From the NCBI GenBank assembly GCA_038239485.1, contig JBBSET010000008.1:1-64000 (forward strand): a stretch of 64,000 bases of DNA, in the 5' to 3' direction. Each line of letters opens with the position of its first letter. Within the stretch, counting starts at the first letter, position 1. This document shows positions 57,295 through 64,000 of the stretch, one piece after another. Source of the stretch: DASQEH01 sp038239485 (lineage in GTDB: Bacteria > Actinomycetota > Actinomycetes > Propionibacteriales > Nocardioidaceae). Made by a program: the position numbers and the translations under genes. Below the pieces are notes generated by a model, which worked only from the letters and a program-made list of their open reading frames with translations, searched no databases and was not told the DNA's origin.

Positions 57295-57693
57295 ATGAGC
57301 TTCGACAACCTCCTGAACGGCCCGCCCCCGACCTACCTGCCAGTCGACGAGGCCGCAGGGAAGCTGCACGGGGGCGACCCGCGCGAGATCGCACGCGCCC
57401 ACTCGTCGTCGTCGCTCGTCTGGGGCGTCCTCGCCGAGGGCGCTCTCGAGGACGGTCAGGACATCGAGGGGTACGCCTTCGCCCGTGTCGGATACCACCG
57501 CGGGCTCGATGCACTTCGCCGCAACGGTTGGAAAGGGTTCGGCCCCATCCCGTGGTCGCACGAGCCGAACCAGGGCTTTCTGCGCTGTCTGGCCGCGCTG
57601 GCGACCGCCTCGGACCAGTTCGGCGACTCCGACGAGGCGCTGCGCTGCCGCCAGTTCCTGCTCGACGCGGACCCCAGCTGCCCGTTGCTCTGA
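57295..57693 (+). CDS. DUF3151 family protein
   Basis: A 132-residue protein of the DUF3151 family of actinomycetes. Landmarks are HSSSSLVWGVLAEGAL, AYFARVGYHRGLDALR-like segment (YAFARVGYHRGLDAL) and GPIPWSHEPNQGFLRCLAAL. It starts seven bases after the lipid-kinase gene. Function unknown; it is usually found near fba, as here. Confidence 0.88.
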   Translation: MSFDNLLNGPPPTYLPVDEAAGKLHGGDPREIARAHSSSSLVWGVLAEGALEDGQDIEGYAFARVGYHRGLDALRRNGWKGFGPIPWSHEPNQGFLRCLAALATASDQFGDSDEALRCRQFLLDADPSCPLL

Positions 57694-57699
57694 GCCGGG

Positions 57700-58410
57700 T
57701 CAGTCGTCGCGTTCCTCTGCCTCCCGCCGCAGCACCGCGCGGCGCTCGGACTCGTCGTCGTAGCGGGTGTCCCGGCGCCCTGAGCGGGCCTTGAGGACCT
57801 CGACGAGGATCGGGACCAGCGAGAGGGCGACGACGCCGACCAGGACCAGGTCGATGTGGTTGCTCAGGAACGACACCTGGCCCAGCCAGTACCCGAGCAA
57901 GGTCACGCCGGTGGCCCAGGCCACCCCTCCGATGGCCGAGTAGATAACGAAGCGCCGCATCGACATCCGCCCCACGCCCGCGGCGAGGGTGATGAACGTC
58001 CGCACGATGGGGACGAACCTGGCCAGCACGATCGCACGGCTGCCGTACCTGTCGAAGAACGCGTAGGTCTTGTCGACGTACTCCTGCTTGAAGAACCTGG
58101 AGTCCGGGCGGTTGAAGATCGCCGGGCCGACCTTGGCCCCCACCAGATAGCCGACGACGTTGCTCAGCACGGCCGCCACGCTCAGGACGAGGCAGGCCAG
58201 CCAGATCGGCACCGTCACCTGTTGGTGCTGAGAGATCAGGAGGCCGATGAGGAAGAGGAGGGAGTCGCCCGGCAGGAACGGAAACAGCCAACACTCGATG
58301 AAGACGATGATCGCAACGCCCCACAGCGCGAAGGAGCCGAATCTGTCGATCCAGGAGTGTGGGTCGAGAAGGCCGTTGAGCAGCATCACGTGCTGGAGAT
58401 CGTAGAACAC
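57700..58410 (-). CDS. DedA/VTT-family membrane protein
   Basis: A 236-residue protein with five or six membrane helices. DedA-family motifs are FPFLPGDSLLF (the conserved acidic/Gly pair) and LARFVPIVRTFITLAAG. The C-terminus is a charged tail. DedA proteins flip or move phospholipids across the membrane and help envelope homeostasis. It is convergent with the DUF3151 gene. Confidence 0.92.
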   Translation of the reverse strand: MFYDLQHVMLLNGLLDPHSWIDRFGSFALWGVAIIVFIECWLFPFLPGDSLLFLIGLLISQHQQVTVPIWLACLVLSVAAVLSNVVGYLVGAKVGPAIFNRPDSRFFKQEYVDKTYAFFDRYGSRAIVLARFVPIVRTFITLAAGVGRMSMRRFVIYSAIGGVAWATGVTLLGYWLGQVSFLSNHIDLVLVGVVALSLVPILVEVLKARSGRRDTRYDDESERRAVLRREAEERDD

Positions 58411-58444
58411 ACGTCGAGGGTATCTGCAGATCTACGCTTGCCCG

Positions 58445-59071
58445 GTGACCTTCGACGCATCCCACCCGGTCGGCGTCGGCCCGTGGGAAGGCGACTGGCC
58501 GCCAGGCGGCCACTACGACCCCGTCCTGCTCCAGGCCGGCGACCGGAGAAATGTCGTCGACCGGTACCGCTACTGGCGGCTCGAGGCGATCGTCGCCGAC
58601 CTCGACGCCCGGCGGCACCCTTTCCATGTCGCAATCGAGAACTGGCAGCACGACTTCAACATCGGGTCCGTCGTCCGCACGGCCAACGCCTTCCTCGCCA
58701 GCGAGGTCCATGTCGTGGGGCGCAAGCGCTGGAACCGGCGCGGGGCGATGGTCACCGACCGGTATCAACACATCCGGCACCACCTGGGCGTCGATGACTT
58801 CGCCGGCTGGGCCGCGGACGCCGGGCTACCCCTTCTCGCCATCGACAACCTGCCAGGGGCGGAGCCGATCGAGCGCACCGCACTGCCGGTCGCCTGCGTT
58901 CTCGTTCTCGGCCAGGAAGGTCCCGGGCTGACCCGCGAGATGCGAGACGCCTGCCAGACGACGCTGTCGATCGCGCAGTTCGGGTCGACGAGGTCCATCA
59001 ACGCCGGCGCCGCCGCAGCCATCGCGATGCACAGCTGGATCCGCCAGCATGTTTGCGGCATCGACAGGTGA
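58445..59071 (+). CDS. SpoU/TrmH-family RNA 2'-O-methyltransferase
   Basis: A 208-residue RNA methyltransferase with the SPOUT knot. Motif 1 is NIGSVVRTANAF, motif 2 VLVLGQEGPGL, motif 3 SIAQFGSTRSINAGAAAAIA. It uses S-adenosylmethionine to methylate a ribose on tRNA or rRNA; the target is not evident. It starts at GTG 58445, divergent from DedA, and precedes fba. Confidence 0.92.
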   Translation: MTFDASHPVGVGPWEGDWPPGGHYDPVLLQAGDRRNVVDRYRYWRLEAIVADLDARRHPFHVAIENWQHDFNIGSVVRTANAFLASEVHVVGRKRWNRRGAMVTDRYQHIRHHLGVDDFAGWAADAGLPLLAIDNLPGAEPIERTALPVACVLVLGQEGPGLTREMRDACQTTLSIAQFGSTRSINAGAAAAIAMHSWIRQHVCGIDR

Positions 59072-59155
59072 TCTCTACGCGGTCATGGTGGCAGTGGCGC
59101 TGCGATCACGCGATACTGGTCGGCGTACGCAACCCGGATCCAATGGAGGACGGCC

Positions 59156-60190
59156 ATGCCCATCGCGACGCCCGATGTCTATCACGCCATGCTCGAGAAG
59201 GCGAAGGCCGAGCAGTTCGCCTACCCCGCCGTCAACGTGACGTCGTCGCTGACCCTGCACGCTGCCCTGCGCGGGTTCGCTGAGGCAGGCAGCGACGGCA
59301 TCGTCCAAGCGTCGACGGGCGGCGCTGAGTTCTGGTCGGGCACGACTGTCAAGAACATGGTGGCCGGATCACTCGCCTTCGCCGCCTTCGCCCGGGAAGC
59401 GGCAAAGGCGTACCCCGTCAACGTGGCGCTGCACACCGACCACTGCCCGAAGGACAAGCTGAACGACTTCGCCAAGCCGCTGCTGGAGATGTCACGCGAC
59501 AAGGTCGCGGCGGGCGGGCTGCCCATCTTTCAGTCCCACATGTGGGACGGGTCGGCTGTTCCGGTCGAGGAGAACCTTTCCATCGCCAAGGAGCTGCTCG
59601 ACATCGCCCGTGCTGCCAAGATCGTCCTCGAGATCGAGATCGGGGTGGTGGGAGGCGAGGAGGACGGCGTCGAGGGCGCGATCGACGACAAGCTCTACTC
59701 GACGCCGGAGGACGCCCTTCGCACGGTCGAGGTGCTCGGTCTCGGCGAGAACGGCCGCTACATGGTGGCGCTGACATTCGGGAACGTGCACGGTGTCTAC
59801 AAGCCCGGCAACGTCAAGCTCCGCCCGGAGATCCTGAAGCAGGCCCAGGACGCGGTGGCCCAGAAGTACGGCCTCGACGACGGGGCCAAGCCCTTCGACC
59901 TGGTGTTCCATGGCGGGTCGGGCTCGCTGCTGGAGGAGATCCGGGAGGCCCTGGACTACGGGGTGGTCAAGATGAACATCGATACCGACACCCAGTACGC
60001 GTTCACGCGCCCGGTCGCCGACCACATGTTCAAGAACTACGACGCCGTGCTGAAGGTGGACGGAGAGGTCGGCAGCAAGAAGTTCTACGACCCCCGATCG
60101 TGGGGCAAGTCGGCGGAAGCCGGAATGGCGGCCCGCGTCGTGACCGCGTGCGAGGATCTGCGCTCAGCAGGTACGTCGCTGGGTCAATGA
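59156..60190 (+). CDS. fba: class II fructose-bisphosphate aldolase
   Basis: A 344-residue zinc aldolase. Metal-site segments are ALHTDHCPKD, TFGNVHGVYKPGNV and VFHGGSGSLLEEI. It splits fructose 1,6-bisphosphate in glycolysis and makes it in gluconeogenesis. Dihydroxyacetone phosphate from the rhamnose pathway would enter here. Length fits class IIb-like actinomycete enzymes. Confidence 0.97.
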   Translation: MPIATPDVYHAMLEKAKAEQFAYPAVNVTSSLTLHAALRGFAEAGSDGIVQASTGGAEFWSGTTVKNMVAGSLAFAAFAREAAKAYPVNVALHTDHCPKDKLNDFAKPLLEMSRDKVAAGGLPIFQSHMWDGSAVPVEENLSIAKELLDIARAAKIVLEIEIGVVGGEEDGVEGAIDDKLYSTPEDALRTVEVLGLGENGRYMVALTFGNVHGVYKPGNVKLRPEILKQAQDAVAQKYGLDDGAKPFDLVFHGGSGSLLEEIREALDYGVVKMNIDTDTQYAFTRPVADHMFKNYDAVLKVDGEVGSKKFYDPRSWGKSAEAGMAARVVTACEDLRSAGTSLGQ

Positions 60191-60356
60191 ACAATGCGCT
60201 CAGCGGCAGTCACTGTCTTTGTGGGAAGCCAGGCTGAGGTGACGCGGCGTAGGTAAGGGGTGGAGACCGAGGCGAGTATCACTAAACGTACATATCGAAA
60301 TACATGGAGTAATTAATTGATCCATCAGTGGACGTTCGCGGCGGGGGAAAGTCCAT

Positions 60357-60385
60357 TTGGGGATATGTGGGGACTGCGATAGAAT
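60357..60385 (+). promoter_or_regulatory. candidate sigma-70-type promoter for the second beta-propeller gene
   Basis: TTGGGG at 60357-60362 and TAGAAT at 60380-60385 are separated by 17 bases. They lie 39 bases before the ATG at 60424, in an AT-richer stretch. Confidence 0.45.
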
Positions 60386-60423
60386 CCTCTGCACTTGCCC
60401 TCCCATGCTTTCCGGAGCTGAGA

Positions 60424-61749
60424 ATGACCTCGTTGCGACCGATGTTCGCCGGGATGACTTTAGCGGTCGTCGCAGTACTGGCATTTGCCAGCGGAGCCGC
60501 CGAGGCTTCGATTGCTCAACCCTCGGTGGTCAGCGACTATGCCGCCTCGTACACCCCCAACCTCGTCGCGTCATCCACGGTCAAGCACCCACACGCGGAT
60601 GCGGTCAGTCAAAGTGGCAACACGATGTACGTCGGCGGGCTGTTCGACTCCATCACCGACTCCACCGGGTTGCCATTCACTGTCGAGAACATGGTGTCGT
60701 TCGACGCCTCTACCGGCGCGATAGCGACGGGCTTCACGCCCGCCTTCAACGGCAACGTCTGGGCGGTCGAGGCGACTAGCACTGCCGTGTATGTCGGAGG
60801 GGCTTTCACCACGGTCGACGGCGTCACGCATCCCGCCCTGGTCAAGCTCGACCCTACGACTGGAGCCATCGACCCGGCATTCGACGCTCACTTCCAGGGC
60901 GGCCAGGTCAACCAGATCCAGCTCCTCAACGGTGTGCTCTACGTCGCCGGCAGCTCTGGCAAGAAGCTGATGGCGCTGGACCCGCTCACGGGTGCCAACG
61001 TGGGCATATTCAACAATCTCGCAATCACCACTCCCATCCCCAACGCCTGGGGAACCGTGTCGGTCTATCATTTCGCCATCAACCCGGCCGGCACGCAGCT
61101 GGTAGCCACCGGAAACTTCGAGACGGTCGGCGGGCAGTCTCGGACCAGGTTCTTCATAGCAAATCTCGGCGGCGGCACCGCCACGCTCGACCCTTGGTAC
61201 TACGCCGGGTTCGCCAAGCCGTGCTCCTCGACCGCGCCTCGTCGGATCGCCTACTTGCAGGATGTGGATTTCTCCCCTGACGGTAGCTACTTCATCGTCA
61301 CCGCCACCGGACAAGTGCCCCTCTACCACTCCGACATCTGGCACAACGGCGTCACGAACCCGACGGGCACCACGGTATGCGACGCAGCGGGCCGCTTCGA
61401 TATCAGCAACGGCGACTCCACGCACCAGCCGGTCTGGATCAACTACACCGGAGGCGACAGCATCTGGGCCGCAGCCGCCACGGGTGTCGCAGTGTATGTG
61501 CAGGGCCACTTCCAATGGCTAGACAACCCAGACGGGATCGGCAGCCGACCGGCGGGTAATGCAGTGAACCGCCGGGGACTGGGCGCCATCGACCCGACCA
61601 CCGGACTGGCTTTGTCGTGGACCCCGGACAAGCCAGCGCAATCAGGCGGCAAAGCGCTTCTAGCCACCACGACCGGGCTCTGGGTGATGTCGGACAGTAA
61701 GCTGTTCCACGGCCAGCCCCACTATGGAATCGCCTTCGCGCCGCTTTGA
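60424..61749 (+). CDS. secreted beta-propeller-like protein, paralogue of 41241
   Basis: A 441-residue protein with a signal peptide (to about residue 28, AEAS). It resembles the protein at 41241 along its whole length: GTATLDPWYYAG, LQDVDFSPDGSYFIV, WINYTGGDS, VYVQGHFQWLDNPDG and GAIDPTTGLALSW. Repeats such as YVGGAFTTVDG and VATGNFETVGG suggest the blades of a beta-propeller. ATG at 60424 follows CCGGAGCTGAG. It is next to a glycosyltransferase gene. Confidence 0.75.
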   Translation: MTSLRPMFAGMTLAVVAVLAFASGAAEASIAQPSVVSDYAASYTPNLVASSTVKHPHADAVSQSGNTMYVGGLFDSITDSTGLPFTVENMVSFDASTGAIATGFTPAFNGNVWAVEATSTAVYVGGAFTTVDGVTHPALVKLDPTTGAIDPAFDAHFQGGQVNQIQLLNGVLYVAGSSGKKLMALDPLTGANVGIFNNLAITTPIPNAWGTVSVYHFAINPAGTQLVATGNFETVGGQSRTRFFIANLGGGTATLDPWYYAGFAKPCSSTAPRRIAYLQDVDFSPDGSYFIVTATGQVPLYHSDIWHNGVTNPTGTTVCDAAGRFDISNGDSTHQPVWINYTGGDSIWAAAATGVAVYVQGHFQWLDNPDGIGSRPAGNAVNRRGLGAIDPTTGLALSWTPDKPAQSGGKALLATTTGLWVMSDSKLFHGQPHYGIAFAPL

Positions 61750-61867
61750 GCTTGAGTATCGGGGCCGTTCGTTCCCGATCTCCTGAATCTCGGCGGCAGC
61801 TGATTTTCGGGATCGGGAGCCTGTCCGCCCTCCCTCCCACCGGGGGAGATCGAGTGTCAGAACCGCC

Positions 61868-61930
61868 CGAACGTCGGCCGGACGACCGCTCAGAACGCTC
61901 GAGCGCTCGAACGTCGGCTTGACGACCGCT
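61868..61930. repeat. 40-bp-spaced imperfect direct repeat at the glycosyltransferase 3' end
   Basis: CGAACGTCGGCCGGACGACC at 61868 recurs at 61908 with two changed bases, and both copies end in GACGACCGCT. The first copy touches the stop codon of the glycosyltransferase, so the last codons arise from, or next to, a local duplication. Confidence 0.6.
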
Positions 61931-63050
61931 GTGCCGGCACCGGCCCGCGGCCGATCGCTTCGACATAAGCGGCGTCCAACCTGTCGACGACCGCTTTGGG
62001 GCTGAACAGCGTCTTGGCGCGAACTCGTCCTGCTGTGGACATATTGGCTGTGTCACCGCTGTCGTTCAGCAGACGCTCGCATTCCGCGAGCAACCCGCGC
62101 ATGTCTCCCAACGCGACAATGCTGCCTGCGGCGGGAAGATCGCCAAGAGTCATGATGTCTCGTACGCCGTTGACGTCTGTGGCCACTACGGGACGCCCAA
62201 CCGACATCGCCTCGGCCACCACGACCGGAGTTCCTTCATACCGGGAGGGCAGCACGACGAGATCACAGGCCCACATCCAGCGCGGGACGTCTCGGTCTTC
62301 CCCTACGGCCCGGATCGTGCGGCCCCACTCGGTCGGCGCCAAGGCTTCCAGCTCAGTGGTGTCTCCGGGTCCCACCAGGACGAGCTCAGAGTCGGCAGGG
62401 TGGTGCTTCTCCCATGCCGCCACCAGGAGGTCCTGTCCCTTCTGCCGCGCAACCCTGCCTACACATAGGACCATGTGCTGCGCCTTCACCCCGAGCAGGT
62501 CCCGGTACTGTTGCCGCGTCGCCTCATCGACCTGGGTGAACAGACTGGTATCCACAGCGACGCCGATGACTCGCCCCTCGGTCGTGACCCCTGCGCTTTG
62601 GCCCTCGTCGATCTCGTCGGTGCAGTTGGTCACCAGGACGTCGGTTCGCCGGCCGGCGAAACGCTCCCACGCCGACAGCGCCCGACGAAAGCCATCCTCG
62701 TCGCGCAGGTCGAAGGACCATGAATGCGGCTGGTAGACGACGGGGACACTCTTGGCTCTGACCGGCAGTCGCCCCACGAAGCCGGCCATGAACGAATGTA
62801 AATGCATTACGTCGGGTTTGAATTCTTCGATTGCCCGGCGGAGCTCCATCACGGCCGGAGCATAGGTGCTTGCACGGCGTCGCTTGAGGCTCCACTGCCG
62901 GTAATCGACGTCCACCACAGGCGGGAATATGGGGGGTGACAGCAAACCAACGATATGCCCGCGCTCGTTCTGTTCGGCGGCGAATTCGCGGATGAGACTG
63001 ACGACACCGCCCCAACTGACCTCAGAGACGTGCAGAATATGCATGCGCAT
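61890..63050 (-). CDS. GT4-type glycosyltransferase
   Basis: About 386 residues. A family-4 retaining glycosyltransferase with VLCVGRVARQKGQDLLVAA and the nucleotide-sugar segment SRYEGTPVVVAEAMSVGRPV. GGVVSLIREFA is the N-terminal glycine loop. The ATG at 63050 (MRMHILHVSE) or 63044 is chosen over a TTG at 63071. The C-terminal tail is Ser/Arg-rich. It probably builds a surface glycan; the sugar and acceptor are unknown. Confidence 0.85.
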   Translation of the reverse strand: MRMHILHVSEVSWGGVVSLIREFAAEQNERGHIVGLLSPPIFPPVVDVDYRQWSLKRRRASTYAPAVMELRRAIEEFKPDVMHLHSFMAGFVGRLPVRAKSVPVVYQPHSWSFDLRDEDGFRRALSAWERFAGRRTDVLVTNCTDEIDEGQSAGVTTEGRVIGVAVDTSLFTQVDEATRQQYRDLLGVKAQHMVLCVGRVARQKGQDLLVAAWEKHHPADSELVLVGPGDTTELEALAPTEWGRTIRAVGEDRDVPRWMWACDLVVLPSRYEGTPVVVAEAMSVGRPVVATDVNGVRDIMTLGDLPAAGSIVALGDMRGLLAECERLLNDSGDTANMSTAGRVRAKTLFSPKAVVDRLDAAYVEAIGRGPVPAQRSSSRRSSARAF

Positions 63051-63347
63051 TCCGTTTCCGCTGCCGACCAAGGTTCAGGACCTAGCCATGAATGGGACAC
63101 TTCGATCGATACTGTATCGCAACCGCGCCTGATGCGAGAGCCCGTCAACCCGACCGTGGGAACTACGCAGCGTAGCAGCTCACTACTCACCGGCTCCTTA
63201 TCCTCGTGGCAACCTTACGGGTGGTACAAAAATGGATAAATGCCATATTTCCTCGACAAATCTGCGCATCACTCCGCATCGACTCGAGCCGGTGTAACAC
63301 AAAGTTAGGAAGCTGTTCACACGTGAGATCCGGCTTCGACCTGCTGC
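63051..63347. other. intergenic region between the glycosyltransferase and pyrE
   Basis: About 297 bp with no recognised protein or RNA gene. Base composition drops around 63200-63330. The promoter of the glycosyltransferase (minus strand) should lie in its left part. Confidence 0.4.
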
Positions 63348-63878
63348 TCAGACCAGATCGCCGGCCTCGTAGAGCGCCATGTATTCGAGCCCTGCCCGCT
63401 CGACCGCCGCTCGAGCACCGCGATCGACGATGACCGCGACGCCGACGACATCGGCGTGATGCTCGCGGAGCGCCTGCACCGCGGCCAAGACGGACTCGCC
63501 CGTCGTCGAGGTGTCCTCCACTGCCAGAACCTTCACCCCGGCGACGTCAGGACCTTCGATCCGGCGCTGAAGGCCGTGCGCTTTACCCGACTTTCGGACG
63601 ACGAAAGCGTTCAGATGGCCACCATCTGCTGCGGCGGCGTGAATCATGGCGGCCGCGACTGCGTCGGCGCCCATCGTGAGCCCACCGACCGCGGCATACT
63701 GCACCCGCGCGGTGACGTCGAGCATCAGACGTCCGACGAGAGGGGCGGCCCTGCCGTCGAGCGTGATCTGACGCAGATCGACGTAGTAGTCGGCGCGCCG
63801 ACCCGACGACAGAGTGACAGGCCCATGGATGAGCGCCTTAGCCCTGATCTGGGCAAGCAGGTCACCACGTTCGCTCAC
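63348..63878 (-). CDS. pyrE: orotate phosphoribosyltransferase
   Basis: A 176-residue enzyme for the fifth step of pyrimidine synthesis, joining orotate to PRPP. The PRPP motif is VLAVEDTSTTGESVLAAV, with YYVDLRQITLDGRAAPLVG near the N-terminus. It starts at GTG or ATG 63878. Confidence 0.94.
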   Translation of the reverse strand: MSERGDLLAQIRAKALIHGPVTLSSGRRADYYVDLRQITLDGRAAPLVGRLMLDVTARVQYAAVGGLTMGADAVAAAMIHAAAADGGHLNAFVVRKSGKAHGLQRRIEGPDVAGVKVLAVEDTSTTGESVLAAVQALREHHADVVGVAVIVDRGARAAVERAGLEYMALYEAGDLV

Positions 63879-64000
63879 CTCACGACCTTAGCGACATGTT
63901 GCCCCGGCACATTGTCGAAGGGTCTTGACGACGCCCGCCAAGCGGCGACGCTGAGCCGCATACGCGGGGTTGGACGCCTGGTTGTCAAGCTCATACGGGT

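Overview
The window comes from a high-GC Gram-positive genome. It is most likely an actinomycete of the Nocardioidaceae or a near relative, judged from gene content and gene order only. The markers are a bldC gene beside a valine dehydrogenase, the small DUF3073 gene after purM, a purS-purQ-purL split, a DUF3151 gene, and an EACC1-caspase pair. No rRNA, tRNA or CRISPR array was recognised.

Layout. 1-1806 (minus): a membrane b-type cytochrome operon that runs off the left edge. 2183-8411: two large cyclic-di-GMP proteins placed tail to tail. 8593-11343 (minus): a ZIP metal transporter, two CrcB fluoride channels and a triple-DUF190 protein, behind a DtxR/IdeR-like box. 11563-13655: two broken genes, an SfnB-like flavin oxidoreductase and the C-terminal half of a sugar transporter. 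13640-24978 (minus): a complete L-rhamnose uptake and catabolism operon (ABC importer, mutarotase, isomerases, bifunctional aldolase/dehydrogenase, kinase), with a divergent LacI regulator at 25237-26265 and a LacI-type operator between them.

26584-33474 is the most unusual block. On the plus strand it carries an EACC1-like protein, a caspase-like protease with a repeat linker and about eight membrane helices, and an alpha-dioxygenase/cyclooxygenase-type haem peroxidase, tightly coupled. Converging on it from the minus strand are a lipase-like hydrolase and a small four-helix membrane protein. The five genes read like a membrane-lipid-directed conflict or cell-death module.

33583-36065: bldC, a conserved neighbour and valine dehydrogenase. 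36124-56229: most genes of de novo purine synthesis (purM, F, L, Q, S, C, B, D, A), with an M20 peptidase, a sterol-carrier-like protein, an acyl-CoA ligase and a phytoene-desaturase-like oxidoreductase among them. This cluster is interrupted at 41241-44484 by three plus-strand genes for secreted proteins (beta-propeller, LamG fold, metallophosphoesterase). A second copy of the beta-propeller gene lies at 60424, beside a glycosyltransferase. 56385-60190 holds housekeeping genes (lipid kinase, DUF3151, DedA, SpoU methyltransferase, class II aldolase), and pyrE closes the window at 63348-63878.
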